This document shows positions 10,150 to 18,664 of a DNA stretch of 34,799 nt, piece by piece (the stretch's first letter is position 1; each line of letters begins with the position of its first letter). Location of the stretch: NCBI GenBank assembly GCA_002155895.1, contig MUMD01000121.1:1-34799 (forward strand), given 5' to 3'. The stretch comes from Streptomyces rochei. Lineage in GTDB: Bacteria > Actinomycetota > Actinomycetes > Streptomycetales > Streptomycetaceae. A program made the position numbers and the translations under genes. The notes beneath the pieces were generated by a model that made no database searches, had not been told where the DNA came from, and was given only the letters and a program-made list of their open reading frames with translations.

Positions 10150-12333
10150 ATGCGAGACCTTCGGCGCGACGGCATCCCGCACGGCAACCTCCCCCTGGAA
10201 CTGGACGCCTTCGTGGGGAGAGCCCCGGAACTCGCGGAGCTGGCCCGGGCGCTGGACACCGGCCGGCTGGTGACCGTGACGGGGACGGGCGGAGTCGGCA
10301 AGTCGCGCCTGGCGGCCCGGGTGGCCGCGCGGCGCTCGCCCCGCCACGGGGTGTGGCGCGTCGAGCTGGCACCGGTGCGCGACGAGGAGTTCGTCGACTA
10401 CGCGGTGGTGGAGGCGCTGGGCCTGGTCGACCACACCACCCGGCTGCCGCGCGAGACGCTGCTCGCGCATCTCGCCGAGCGGGAGCTGCTGCTCGTCCTG
10501 GACGGCGTCGAGCACGTGGTGGAGGCGTGCGCGTCGCTCACGGCCGAACTGCTGGGCCGCGCCCCGGGGCTGCGGGTGCTGGCAGTGGGCCGCAGGCCGC
10601 TCGACGTGCCCGGGGAGCGGGTGGTCCCGCTGGCGCCGCTGCGCCCGGAGGAGGCGGTGGAGCTGCTGGCGGTCCGGGCCGGGCAGCGGCTCGCGGAGGC
10701 CGGGTACGGCGACGACGCCCTGGGCGAGGACCGGGAGGAGGTGCGCGAGCTGTGCCTTCGCCTGGACGGGATTCCGCTGGCGATCGAGCTGGCGGCGGGC
10801 CGTCTCGGCGCGCTGTCGCCGCGGCAGATGCTGCAGCGCCTGGACGACCGCTTCCGCATCCTGACCGGCGGGGACCGCACCGCGCTCCCCCGGCACCGGA
10901 CGCTGCGCACGGCGATCGGCTGGAGCCACGAGCTCTGCACGCCCGCGGAGCGGCTGCTGTGGGCGCGGCTGTCGGTGTTCACGGGCTCGTTCGACCTGGA
11001 GGCGGCCGAGTACGTGTGCAGCGGCGACGGACTGCCCGCCGACGAGGTGCTGGACGTGCTGTCCGCGCTGCTCGCCCAGTCCGTGCTGACCCGCGAGGAG
11101 ACACCGGCCGGGGTCCGCTACCGCATGCTCGACACGGTGCGGGCCTACGGCGGCGACTGGCTGGAGGCCACGGGCGACGCGAGCCGGGTGCGGCGTCGGC
11201 ACCGGGACTGGTACGTGGGCCTGGCGACCTGGTGCGAGCTGGAGTGGTTCTCGCCGCGCCAGCGGGAGGTCGCCGCGCGGGTGGACGCCGAGCTGCCGAA
11301 TCTGCGCGGGGCCCTGGAGCACTCCCTGACCGAACCGGACGAGGCACACCTGGGGCAGTACCTGGCGGGCGCCCTGTGGTTCCACTGGGTCGGCTGCGGC
11401 CGGCTGTCGGAGGGGCGGCGGTGGCTGGAGCAGGCGGTGCGGCTGGACGCGGAGGGGACGGCGGGCGAGCAGTCCCGGCTCAAGGCGCTGTGGGTGCTCG
11501 GTTACGTGGCGGTGCTGCAGGGCGACACGGCGCACGCGCTGGCGGCGCTCCAGGAGTGCCGGCGGGAGGCCGAGCGGTCGGCCAATGCGACGGCGGTGGC
11601 GTACGCGGAGCACCGCACCGGCTGTCTGGCGCTGGTCACGGACGACATGCCGCGCGCGGAGACGCTGCTGCGCTCGGCGCTGCACCGCTACCGGGAGATC
11701 GGCGAGCTGAACAGCAACGTGCTGATGGGCCAGGTGGAGCTGGCGATGGCCCGGGCGTTCCAGGGCGACCTGCCGGACGCGGTGCGCCTGTGCGAGGACG
11801 TGCGCCGGGTGTGCGAGGACCACGGGGAGCGCTGGGCCCGTGGCTATGCCCTGTACGTGCTGGCGTACGCGGCCTGGTACGACGGCGAGCCGGTGCGGGC
11901 CCGGGAGCTGCTGGCCGACTGCCTGCGCGGTGCGCACCGCTTCCGGGACCAGCTGGGATCGGTGCTGGCGGTGGAGCTGCTGGCCCTGGTCACCGTGGCG
12001 GAGGGCGACGCGGCGGAGGCGGCGGTGCTGCAGGGCGGGGCGGCCCGGATGTGGCCGTCGGTGGGGCTGCCGCTGTTCGGCTCGGCGCACTACAACGCGC
12101 CGCACGAGCTGTGCGAGGCGGCCGCGCGGGAGCAGCTGGGCGACGAGCGCTACGAGGAGTGCGTCCGGCACGGGGCGGGGCTGGGCCGCCGGGAGGTGGT
12201 GACGCGGGCGCTGCGGCGGCCCGGGCCGCCGGTCCCGCTGCCGGCGCCGCGCGGCGCCGGGACCGGGGCGGGGGCCCGCACGGCGAAGCCCGCCGCCTCG
12301 CCCACCCGGAAGGGCGGGGAGACGGCGGGCTGA
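10150..12333 (+). CDS. STAND/NB-ARC ATPase with helical-repeat C-terminus (AfsR/LuxR-ATPase-like)
   Basis: A 727-residue signal-transduction ATPase related to the ATPase-plus-TPR part of AfsR/SARP and large LuxR regulators. Walker A GTGGVGKS is at residues 45-52, Walker B LLLVLD at 113-118, and the sensor-type DGIPLAIELAA at 206-216. A winged-helix-like region follows, ending near YRMLDTVRAYGG, then about 330 residues of Ala/Leu/Arg-rich helical repeats. I find neither an N-terminal SARP DNA-binding domain nor a C-terminal LuxR helix-turn-helix. It may therefore act through protein partners or be a switch without its own DNA reader. Start: ATG at 10150; the frame extends to a TTG at 10111, but that codon is the -35 element. 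The gene is convergent with rpsD. Confidence 0.9.
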   Translation: MRDLRRDGIPHGNLPLELDAFVGRAPELAELARALDTGRLVTVTGTGGVGKSRLAARVAARRSPRHGVWRVELAPVRDEEFVDYAVVEALGLVDHTTRLPRETLLAHLAERELLLVLDGVEHVVEACASLTAELLGRAPGLRVLAVGRRPLDVPGERVVPLAPLRPEEAVELLAVRAGQRLAEAGYGDDALGEDREEVRELCLRLDGIPLAIELAAGRLGALSPRQMLQRLDDRFRILTGGDRTALPRHRTLRTAIGWSHELCTPAERLLWARLSVFTGSFDLEAAEYVCSGDGLPADEVLDVLSALLAQSVLTREETPAGVRYRMLDTVRAYGGDWLEATGDASRVRRRHRDWYVGLATWCELEWFSPRQREVAARVDAELPNLRGALEHSLTEPDEAHLGQYLAGALWFHWVGCGRLSEGRRWLEQAVRLDAEGTAGEQSRLKALWVLGYVAVLQGDTAHALAALQECRREAERSANATAVAYAEHRTGCLALVTDDMPRAETLLRSALHRYREIGELNSNVLMGQVELAMARAFQGDLPDAVRLCEDVRRVCEDHGERWARGYALYVLAYAAWYDGEPVRARELLADCLRGAHRFRDQLGSVLAVELLALVTVAEGDAAEAAVLQGGAARMWPSVGLPLFGSAHYNAPHELCEAAAREQLGDERYEECVRHGAGLGRREVVTRALRRPGPPVPLPAPRGAGTGAGARTAKPAASPTRKGGETAG
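12241..12260. repeat. Perfect 20-bp palindrome inside the ATPase gene
   Basis: The two 10-base halves 12241-12250 and 12251-12260 are exact reverse complements. It encodes Pro-Ala-Pro-Arg-Gly-Ala near the C-terminus of the ATPase, where the protein is low-complexity, so compositional bias is a likely explanation. Confidence 0.85.
12288..12330 (+). terminator. Hairpin covering the 3' end of the ATPase gene
   Basis: Outer arms of 8 bp (12288-12295 and 12323-12330) enclose a second stem formed by CGCCC and GGGCG. The structure ends one base before the TGA at 12331-12333. With only 31 bases to the convergent rpsD stop, it is the best candidate for a terminator serving both genes. Confidence 0.45.
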
Positions 12334-12364
12334 GGTACCGCGGAGGTACTGCGCCGGGCTGGGA

Positions 12365-12979
12365 TCAGCGGGCGTAGTACTCGACGACGAGCTGCTCGTC
12401 GCAGATCACCGGGATCTCCTTGCGGTTCGGCTCGCGGTCCAGGCGGAACGCCAGGGCCTTGAGGTTCACCTGGAGGTAGCGCGGGGTCTCGCCCTCGGGG
12501 GCGAAGCCACCCTCACGGGCGATCGTGAAGAGCGTCTTCTCCTTGGAGCGCTCGCGCACCTGCACGACGTCGTCCGGACGGACGCGGAAGGACGGCTTGT
12601 CGACCTTCTGGCCGTTGACCTGGATGTGGCCGTGGACGACCATCTGGCGGGCCTGGTAGATCGTGCGGGCGATGCCCGAACGCAGGACCAGCGCGTCGAG
12701 ACGGCGCTCGAGCTCGATGACCAGGGCCTCGCCGGTCTTCATGTTGGTCTTGGAGGCACGCTCGTAGGCGCGGACGAGCTGGCGCTCGCTGAGGTCGTAC
12801 TGCGCGCGCAGACGCTGCTTCTCGAGCAGACGGACCTTGTAGTCCGAGTTCTGCTTGCGACCGCGGCCGTGCTCACCCGGCGGGTAGGGGCGGGCCTCGA
12901 AGTACTTGACGGCCTTCGGCGTCAGCGCGATGCCGAGGGCACGCGACTTCTTGACCTTGGGGCGGGACTGGTTCGCCAC
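12365..12979 (-). CDS. rpsD: 30S ribosomal protein S4
   Basis: Primary 16S rRNA binding protein that nucleates 30S assembly. The 204-residue product has the S4 N-terminal domain followed by the S4 RNA-binding fold ([20 protein letters not shown], then [14 protein letters not shown]). The zinc-coordinating cysteines found in many S4 proteins are absent; the only cysteine is in VICDEQ near the C-terminus, so this is the zinc-free (C-minus) form. GTG start at 12977-12979 with AGGAAAG upstream. It stands apart from the alpha-operon genes, as is usual in actinobacteria, and lies 289 bases downstream of rarA. Confidence 0.98.
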   Translation of the reverse strand: MANQSRPKVKKSRALGIALTPKAVKYFEARPYPPGEHGRGRKQNSDYKVRLLEKQRLRAQYDLSERQLVRAYERASKTNMKTGEALVIELERRLDALVLRSGIARTIYQARQMVVHGHIQVNGQKVDKPSFRVRPDDVVQVRERSKEKTLFTIAREGGFAPEGETPRYLQVNLKALAFRLDREPNRKEIPVICDEQLVVEYYAR

Positions 12980-13268
12980 TGTGTCTCTTTCCTAGTTACG
13001 GCTTGTCAGGGTTGAGGGAGGTCGCAATCCGCAGCCGGGGAAACCCGCCTGGTCCGCGTGGGACCCGCCGGGCAGCCGCTCCCCTGGTCTGGGCACATAC
13101 GTGCAGCACGCGAGTGGCCCACCGACCTCTCCCGGGACTCCGGGTGGTGGTGGGCTGCCCGCGACACCATCGACGGTGCGCGACGCTCCTGGAACCCCGA
13201 AGGGTTCCGGCCGGTTGTCCCGTTCTGACTGCACGGGACTCGGCACTCCGAGCGATTCTACAGGCTGC
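12980..13268 (-). other. rarA-rpsD intergenic region / rpsD leader
   Basis: 289 bases with no convincing gene. It must hold the rpsD promoter, but I could not find a good -35/-10 pair. It contains the UUCG hairpin at 13191-13208 described separately. Short open frames across it lack coding character. Confidence 0.6.
13191..13208 (-). terminator. UUCG-capped hairpin between rarA and rpsD
   Basis: On the minus strand this reads as a 7-bp perfect stem closed by a C(UUCG)G tetraloop, one of the most stable RNA loops. It lies about 60 bases after the rarA stop and 212 bases before rpsD, so it is either the rarA terminator or part of the rpsD leader. Confidence 0.55.
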
Positions 13269-14624
13269 TCAGGACCGCTTGCGACCGAGGTGCCCGCGGG
13301 TCCACTCCACGGCGTCCGCGTATCTGGCCTCGGCGCCGTGCCGGGTCGGGGTGTAGTAGGTGCGGTCCTTCAGCTCGTCCGGGGCGTACTGCTGGGCGGC
13401 GATGCCCTCCGGCAGGTCGTGCGGGTACACGTACCCCTGCCCGTGTCCGAGCTTCCCGGCGCCCTTGTAGTGGCTGTCGCGCAGGTGCGCGGGGACCGGC
13501 CCCGCGTGTCCCTTGCGCACGTCGTCCAGGGCGGCGCCGATGGCCGTCGTCGCCGCGTTGGACTTGGGGGCCAGCGCCAGGGCGATGGTGGCGTGGCTGA
13601 GGGTGAGGGCGGCCTCGGGGAAGCCGATCATGGCGACGGCCTGGGCGGCGGCGACGGTGATCGGCAGGGCGTTCGGGTCGGCGAGGCCGATGTCCTCGCT
13701 GGCGGAGATCATCAGGCGGCGGGCGATGAAGCGCGGGTCCTCGCCGGCCTCGATCATCCGGGCCAGGTAGTGCAGGGCCGCGTCCACGTCGGAGCCGCGG
13801 ATGGACTTGATCAGGGCGCTGGCCACGTCGTAGTGCTGGTCGCCGTCGCGGTCGTACTTCACCGCGGCCCGGTCGACGGTCGCCTCCAGCGTCGCCAGGG
13901 TGACCTCGGCCTCGCCCTTGTCGAGCGCGGCCCCGGCGGCGGCCTCCAGCGCGGTCAGCGCGCGGCGGGCGTCGCCGCCGGCGATGCGCAGCAGGTGGTC
14001 CTCGGTGTCCTCGGGGAGCGTGACGGCCTCCTTGAGGCCCCGCTCGTCGGTGAGCGCCCGGCGGAGCAGGCCCCGGACGTCGTCGTCGGTGAGAGGTTCG
14101 AGGGTGAGGAGGAGGGAGCGGGAGAGCAGCGGGGAGATCACCGAGAAGTACGGGTTCTCCGTGGTGGCGGCGATCAGGGTGACCCAGCGGTTCTCGACCG
14201 CCGGGAGGAGGGAGTCCTGCTGGGCCTTGCTGAAGCGGTGGATCTCGTCGAGGAAGAGGACGGTCTCCTTGCCGTACCCGCCGACCGCGCGGCGGGCGCC
14301 GTCGATGACCGCGCGGACCTCCTTGACGCCCGCGGTGATCGCCGACAGCTCCACGAAGCGCTTGTTGGTGGCCTTGGAGACGACGTACGCCAGGGTGGTC
14401 TTGCCGGTGCCGGGCGGCCCCCAGAGGATGACCGAGGAGGGTCCGGCGGGGCCGGAGCCTCCCTCGCCGACCAGTCGGCGCAGGGGCGATCCGGGCTTGA
14501 GCAGGTGCTGCTGGCCGACGACCTCGTCGAGGGTGCGCGGACGCATCCGGACGGCGAGGGGGCTGCCGGTCGGGTCCTTCTCCTGGCGTTCTTCGGCTGC
14601 GGCGGTGAACAGGTCGGGCTCCAC
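13269..14624 (-). CDS. rarA: Replication-associated recombination protein RarA (MgsA)
   Basis: AAA+ clamp-loader-like ATPase that acts at stalled replication forks together with SSB. The 451-residue product has Walker A GPPGTGKT at residues 69-76, Walker B LFLDEIH ending near 129, sensor 1 ATTENPYF, an arginine-finger region LLSRSLLL, and the C-terminal MgsA tetramerisation domain ([19 protein letters not shown] through APKSNAA). The length is normal. GTG start at 14622-14624. It differs from RuvB, also in this window, in its MgsA C-terminal domain. The neighbouring VKOR gene is separated by 56 bases and may be co-transcribed. Confidence 0.96.
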   Translation of the reverse strand: MEPDLFTAAAEERQEKDPTGSPLAVRMRPRTLDEVVGQQHLLKPGSPLRRLVGEGGSGPAGPSSVILWGPPGTGKTTLAYVVSKATNKRFVELSAITAGVKEVRAVIDGARRAVGGYGKETVLFLDEIHRFSKAQQDSLLPAVENRWVTLIAATTENPYFSVISPLLSRSLLLTLEPLTDDDVRGLLRRALTDERGLKEAVTLPEDTEDHLLRIAGGDARRALTALEAAAGAALDKGEAEVTLATLEATVDRAAVKYDRDGDQHYDVASALIKSIRGSDVDAALHYLARMIEAGEDPRFIARRLMISASEDIGLADPNALPITVAAAQAVAMIGFPEAALTLSHATIALALAPKSNAATTAIGAALDDVRKGHAGPVPAHLRDSHYKGAGKLGHGQGYVYPHDLPEGIAAQQYAPDELKDRTYYTPTRHGAEARYADAVEWTRGHLGRKRS

Positions 14625-14680
14625 GCTCTGAACCCTAAATCAACGCACTGACAACGGGACGGCCCGGTGGGCCCGGCCCG

Positions 14681-15343
14681 TCAGCTGATCCAGAAGTCCC
14701 ACCAGCGGGTCAGGATCATCATGCCGATGATGCCGATGTGCAGCACCGGCAGGACCCAGGTGAACTCGCCGAAGAAGCTCTTGAGCCAGCCCGGCGCGGG
14801 CAGGAAGCCCTTGCGGACGTTGAAGGACGTCACGTACCAGAACATGATGATGGTCGCGACCCAGGCCAGGCAGCACCACAGGCACAGGGAGTTGATCCGG
14901 TACAGGGACTGGAACTGCAGCCAGGTGCAGAAGCCCACGCCGAAGAGGGTGCCGGCGTTGAAGGTGAGCCAGTACCAGCGCGGGAAGCGGGCGCGGCCCA
15001 GCAGGCTCATGCCGACGCAGATGACCATGCCGTAGGCGACGAGACCGAGCATCGGGTTGGGGAAGCCGAAGACGGACGCCTGGTCGCTCTCCATGATGTT
15101 GCCGCAGGAGACGACCGGGTTGAGGCTGCAGCCGGGCGTGAACGTGGTGCCGGCGATCTTGGCCTCGAGGATCTTCTGCTTGTCGATCGTGATGACCCAG
15201 GCGGCGAGCAGACCGGCCGCGCCCGTGATCACCAGCAGCAGCGCGAGGGCGCGGCTGCCGCCCTCGGCGCGCGGGGTGCGGGTGCTGGGGTCCGGCGCGG
15301 ACTCTGCCACGGTGGAGACGTCCTTCACTGTCGTCTTGCTCAT
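14681..15343 (-). CDS. Vitamin K epoxide reductase (VKOR) family membrane protein
   Basis: Four- to five-helix membrane thiol oxidoreductase. Bacterial VKOR homologues reoxidise a DsbA-like partner using quinone and so drive disulfide formation outside the cytoplasm. In the 220-residue product, helix 1 is at about 33-53, followed by a loop with the Cys pair C72 and C80 (TPGCSLNPVVSCGNIM). The active-site CLWC is at 154-157, followed by another Cys at 158. Membrane helices lie around 98-115, 127-147, 150-172 and 193-212. ATG at 15341-15343; the open frame upstream is a hisS shadow. hisS ends 194 bases upstream with its own terminator, so this gene should have its own promoter, which I cannot place. 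Confidence 0.93.
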   Translation of the reverse strand: MSKTTVKDVSTVAESAPDPSTRTPRAEGGSRALALLLVITGAAGLLAAWVITIDKQKILEAKIAGTTFTPGCSLNPVVSCGNIMESDQASVFGFPNPMLGLVAYGMVICVGMSLLGRARFPRWYWLTFNAGTLFGVGFCTWLQFQSLYRINSLCLWCCLAWVATIIMFWYVTSFNVRKGFLPAPGWLKSFFGEFTWVLPVLHIGIIGMMILTRWWDFWIS

Positions 15344-15485
15344 CACGCCGATTCCGTCACTGGAGGGCCGGTCCTGCTTCTGGCAGGGGCCATTGTGCCG
15401 CACGGACCTGTATGACCACCGTTCGATGAACCTATGAACGGATCGGCGCTCACTCCTGAGCGGTGCGTTCCGGCCACCACCCGTT

Positions 15486-15525
15486 CCCCAGGGGCACGTA
15501 CGAGCGAATGCGCGTGCCCCTGGGG
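15486..15525 (-). terminator. hisS terminator
   Basis: A perfect 13-bp inverted repeat (15486-15498 and 15513-15525) with a 14-base loop, starting 12 bases beyond the hisS TAG. It separates hisS from the VKOR gene. Confidence 0.8.
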
Positions 15526-15537
15526 GGTGTCGCCGTG

Positions 15538-16800
15538 CTAGCCGAGCCGCGACTCCAGCTCCGCGACGATCTCGTTGACCCCGATCGCGGTCTGCTCGCC
15601 GGACTCCATGTCCTTGAGCTGGACGACGCCCTCGGCGAGGTCGCGCTCCCCGAGGACCAGGGCGTAGCGGGCGCCGGAGCGGTTGGCGGCCTTCATCGCG
15701 GCCTTCAGGCCCTTGCCGCCGTAGGAGAAGTCGGCGGCGACGCCGTTCTTGCGCAACTCGGTGACTTTGGCGAACAGCACCCGGCGGGCCTCCTCGCCGA
15801 GTGGGACGGCGAAGACGGAGGTGGTGGAGGGGATGTCCAGTTCGATGCCCTCCGCCTCCAGGGCGAGGACCGTGCGGTCGACGCCGAGGGCCCAGCCGAC
15901 GGAGGGCAGCGCGGGACCGCCGATCATCTCGGACAGGCCGTCGTAGCGTCCGCCGCCGCCGACCGCGGACTGGGAGCCGAGGCCGTCGTGGACGAACTCG
16001 AAGGTGGTGCGGGTGTAGTAGTCCAGGCCGCGCACCAGCTTCGGGTCGTCCTCGAAGACCACGCCGGCCGCCGTGATCAGCTCGCGGACCTCCTCGTGGT
16101 ACGCCTTGCAGGCGTCGCACAGGTAGTCGCGCAGCAGCGGGGCGTCGGTGAGCTGCTTCTGGACCTCCGGACGCTTGTCGTCCAGGACGCGCAGCGGGTT
16201 GATCTCCGCGCGGCGCAGCGTCTCCTCGTCCAGGTCCAGGCCGCGCAGGAAGTCCTGGAGCGCGGCGCGGTAGACGGGGCGGCACTCCTTGTCGCCCAGG
16301 GAGTTGAGCAGGATGCGGAAGTCCCGCAGGCCGAGCGCGCGGTACGACTGGTCGGCGAGGATGATCAGTTCGGCGTCGAGTGCCGGGTCCTCGGCGCCGA
16401 TGGCCTCGGCGCCGACCTGGGAGAAGTGGCGGTAACGGCCCTTCTGGGGGCGCTCGTAGCGGTACTGCGAGCCGGAGTACCAGACCTTGACCGGCAGGTT
16501 GCCCGCCTTGTGCAGGTTGGCCTCCAGGACGGCGCGCAGCACGGGAGCGGTGGTCTCCGGGCGCAGGGCGAGGCGGTCGCCGCCCTTGGTCTCGAAGACG
16601 TACATCTCCTTGGTGACGATGTCGGTCGACTCGCCGACGCCGCGCGCGAACAGCTCCACGTTCTCGAAACCGGGCGTCTCGATGTAGCCGTAGCCGGAGT
16701 TGCGCAGCGGGGCGGCGATGGCCTCGCGGACCGCCAGGAACTTGGCGGAGTCGGGCGGCAGCAGGTCGTACGTGCCCTTGGGGGCCTTGAAGGTGCTCAC
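15538..16800 (-). CDS. hisS: Histidyl-tRNA synthetase HisS
   Basis: Class II synthetase that charges tRNA-His. The 420-residue product has motif 1 region GTYDLLP and [14 protein letters not shown], motif 2 around [18 protein letters not shown], the histidine-specific [14 protein letters not shown], motif 3 in [10 protein letters not shown], and an anticodon-binding domain at the C-terminus. GTG start at 16798-16800, 13 bases after the stop of the upstream hydrolase gene, so the two are co-transcribed. It ends at the hairpin 15486-15525. Confidence 0.97.
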   Translation of the reverse strand: MSTFKAPKGTYDLLPPDSAKFLAVREAIAAPLRNSGYGYIETPGFENVELFARGVGESTDIVTKEMYVFETKGGDRLALRPETTAPVLRAVLEANLHKAGNLPVKVWYSGSQYRYERPQKGRYRHFSQVGAEAIGAEDPALDAELIILADQSYRALGLRDFRILLNSLGDKECRPVYRAALQDFLRGLDLDEETLRRAEINPLRVLDDKRPEVQKQLTDAPLLRDYLCDACKAYHEEVRELITAAGVVFEDDPKLVRGLDYYTRTTFEFVHDGLGSQSAVGGGGRYDGLSEMIGGPALPSVGWALGVDRTVLALEAEGIELDIPSTTSVFAVPLGEEARRVLFAKVTELRKNGVAADFSYGGKGLKAAMKAANRSGARYALVLGERDLAEGVVQLKDMESGEQTAIGVNEIVAELESRLG

Positions 16801-16813
16801 GGAAGGTCTCTCG

Positions 16814-17521
16814 TCACATTCCTCGTCGGGGAGCCCCGGGGGCTCCCTGGCCGGAGGCCACCTGCCGCAGATACGGGTTGGTGGCGCGCTCCTGGCCGAT
16901 GGTGGTCTGGGGGCCGTGGCCGGACAGCACCACGGTCGGGTCGTCGAGCGGCAGCACCACGCGGGCCAGGGACTCGAGCATGTCGTCCATGGAGCCGCCC
17001 GGCATGTCGGTGCGCCCGATGGAGCCGGCGAACAGCAGGTCGCCCGAGAAGAGGATCGGCGGGATGTCCGCCGCCTCGGGCAGGCCGAAGGTCACCGACC
17101 CCTTGGTATGGCCCGGTGCGTGCGCGACGGTCAGCTCCATGCCCGCCAGGTCCAGCTTCGCGCCGTCGGTCAGGGTCCTGACGTCGTCCGGCTCCCCCAC
17201 GGTCAGCTCGCCCATGAGCGGCATGCCGATGCTGCGGCCGATCCCCTTCTCGGGGTCGCTCATCATGTAGCGGTCCTCGGGGTGGATCCAGGCGGGCACG
17301 TCGTGCGCGCCGCACACCGGGACGACGGAGGCCACGTGGTCGATGTGACCGTGGGTGAGGACGACGGCGACGGGCTTGAGCCGATGCTTCTGGATCGCTT
17401 CCTCGACGCCGGGGGCCGCCTGGTGGCCCGGGTCGATGATCACGCACTCCTCACCGGCGGCCGGGGCGACGAGATAACAGTTCGTCCCCCAGGCTCCGGC
17501 GGGGAACCCGGCAATGAGCAC
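16814..17521 (-). CDS. Metallo-beta-lactamase-fold hydrolase (glyoxalase II-like)
   Basis: A 235-residue dinuclear-zinc hydrolase of the glyoxalase II/YcbL type. The THGHIDH motif (residues 56-62), the HAPGHTKGS histidine, the GDLLF aspartate and the GHGP histidine supply the expected metal ligands. The substrate is unknown; thioesters such as lactoyl-thiols are typical. I chose GTG at 17519-17521 because it has GAAGGA 6 bases upstream and the family homology begins there. An ATG at 17573-17575 would add 18 residues and sits 6 bases after a TAGGCT -10, so a leaderless longer form is possible. It precedes hisS by 13 bases and is divergent from the cyclophilin gene. Confidence 0.9.
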   Translation of the reverse strand: MLIAGFPAGAWGTNCYLVAPAAGEECVIIDPGHQAAPGVEEAIQKHRLKPVAVVLTHGHIDHVASVVPVCGAHDVPAWIHPEDRYMMSDPEKGIGRSIGMPLMGELTVGEPDDVRTLTDGAKLDLAGMELTVAHAPGHTKGSVTFGLPEAADIPPILFSGDLLFAGSIGRTDMPGGSMDDMLESLARVVLPLDDPTVVLSGHGPQTTIGQERATNPYLRQVASGQGAPGAPRRGM

Positions 17522-17581
17522 GATCGTCCTTCGTTTGTGTCGGTACGGGTGGGCTTGCGAACGGGTCGCGCCCATGGTCAG

Positions 17582-17587
17582 AGCCTA
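17582..17587 (-). promoter_or_regulatory. -10 element of the hydrolase-hisS operon
   Basis: TAGGCT on the minus strand fits TANNNT. The predicted transcript start is close to 17575, coinciding with an in-frame ATG. The -35 is weak. Confidence 0.4.
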
Positions 17588-17704
17588 CCGGCGGTGCCGT
17601 TTCCTCAGCGAACCCATATACGGTACGGGGCTACACGCCCACGGTCGGCTCATCGCACCCACGCGTACCGGTCGGCACACGAAGACGCTTGAGGAGAGAA
17701 CCCG

Positions 17705-18529
17705 GTGGTCAGCCAGGAGCAGCGGCGGCGTCAGCTCGCCCGGGAGAAGTTCTTGCGGCAGCAGCAGCGGCGCACGTCCGCGCGGCGCAAGGCGCGTATG
17801 CGCAACGCCGCGATCGCGTCGGTGCTCGGCGTGATTCTGATCGGCAGCGTCGCGCTGTACACGACCGGCGTGGTCCTGAAGGACGACGACAGCAAGACGA
17901 ACGCGGGCGCGGAGGTCAGCCCGAGCGCGTCGGCGCCGAGCAAGGCCCCGGACCCGTGCGACAAGCCGGCCGACGGCAAGGTCAAGACGCAGACCTGGGA
18001 GAAGGAACCTGCGATGACCATCGACAAGTCGGCGAAGTACACGATGAAGCTGGAGACGACCTGCGGCGACATCGACATCGCGCTGAAGGCCGAGGCGGCT
18101 CCGCACACCGTCAACTCGTTCGACTTCCTGGCGGGCAAGGGCTTCTTCGACCACACCAAGTGCCACCGGCTGACCACCAACGGGATCTTCGTGCTGCAGT
18201 GCGGCGACCCGACGGGCCAGGGCAACGGCGGTCCGGGCTACAACATCCCGGACGAGAACCTGAAGGACAAGAGCCTCAAGGACAACATGTACCCGGCGGG
18301 CACGGTGGCGATGGCCAACACCGGCCAGCCGAACTCCGGCGGCAGCCAGTTCTTCCTCGTGTACCAGAACAGTCCGCTGCCGCCCAGCTACACGCCGTTC
18401 GGCACCATCTCGGACGAGGGCATGACGGTGCTGAAGAAGATCGCCGCCGCGGGCGAGAGCACCGGCGCGGGCGACGGGGCGCCCAACGCGACGGTCGTGA
18501 TCGACAAGGCCACCGTCGCGAAATCCTGA
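17705..18529 (+). CDS. Membrane-anchored cyclophilin-type peptidyl-prolyl isomerase
   Basis: PpiB-like proline isomerase that helps fold exported proteins. In the 274-residue product, a basic cytoplasmic N-terminus (residues 1-35) is followed by one membrane helix (about 35-56), a Ser/Pro/Ala linker, and a cyclophilin domain from about 110. Recognisable core motifs are CHRLTTNGIFVLQCGDPTGQG, here with Asn-Gly where many cyclophilins have other residues, then AMANTGQPNSGGSQFF and TPFGTISDEGM. The topology places the domain outside the membrane. GTG at 17705-17707 has GAGGAGAG upstream. A -10-like TACGGT lies at 17619-17624. It is divergent from the hydrolase-hisS operon. Confidence 0.93.
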   Translation: MVSQEQRRRQLAREKFLRQQQRRTSARRKARMRNAAIASVLGVILIGSVALYTTGVVLKDDDSKTNAGAEVSPSASAPSKAPDPCDKPADGKVKTQTWEKEPAMTIDKSAKYTMKLETTCGDIDIALKAEAAPHTVNSFDFLAGKGFFDHTKCHRLTTNGIFVLQCGDPTGQGNGGPGYNIPDENLKDKSLKDNMYPAGTVAMANTGQPNSGGSQFFLVYQNSPLPPSYTPFGTISDEGMTVLKKIAAAGESTGAGDGAPNATVVIDKATVAKS

Positions 18530-18562
18530 CCCTCATCAGCGAAAGTTCGGTCGCGCGGGATG

Positions 18563-18592
18563 CGGACAGGCCCCCCGCCGGTCGCCTATGTT
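18563..18592 (+). promoter_or_regulatory. Candidate promoter of the DUF349 gene
   Basis: TATGTT at 18587-18592 is a good -10 (TANNNT). CGGACA at 18563-18568 is an acceptable -35 with an 18-base spacer. The transcript would start near 18599, giving a leader of about 66 bases that holds the stem-loop at 18614-18648. Confidence 0.45.
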
Positions 18593-18613
18593 GGCCGTGA
18601 CGAAACTGTGGAC

Positions 18614-18648
18614 GATGCCCGGGGGTAGCGAAGCCCTCCGCAGGCATC
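18614..18648 (+). promoter_or_regulatory. Stem-loop in the DUF349 leader, next to the ribosome binding site
   Basis: Outer 6-bp stem 18614-18619 with 18643-18648, then 3 bp (18620-18622 with 18638-18640) and 3 bp (18623-18625 with 18634-18636), with a CA bulge, a single U bulge and an 8-base loop. It ends 4 bases before the GGAGGAGG ribosome binding site. Twelve pairs in a 35-base element suggest a translational or RNA-stability control. Confidence 0.5.
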
Positions 18649-18664
18649 ATGTGGAGGAGGCGCT

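Noticed and set aside
7011-12377. A 1788-codon open frame on the plus strand running opposite alaS and through the ATPase region
   Set aside because: It is the antisense shadow of alaS and its upstream genes joined to an out-of-frame reading of the ATPase gene. Its Gly/Ala/Arg/Val/Leu-rich composition and lack of any motif are typical of shadow frames in high-GC DNA.
14681-16285. A 534-codon minus-strand frame that would fuse a hisS segment to the VKOR protein
   Set aside because: The N-terminal part is a shifted reading of hisS, and a terminator lies between. The VKOR family homology starts at the ATG at 15343.
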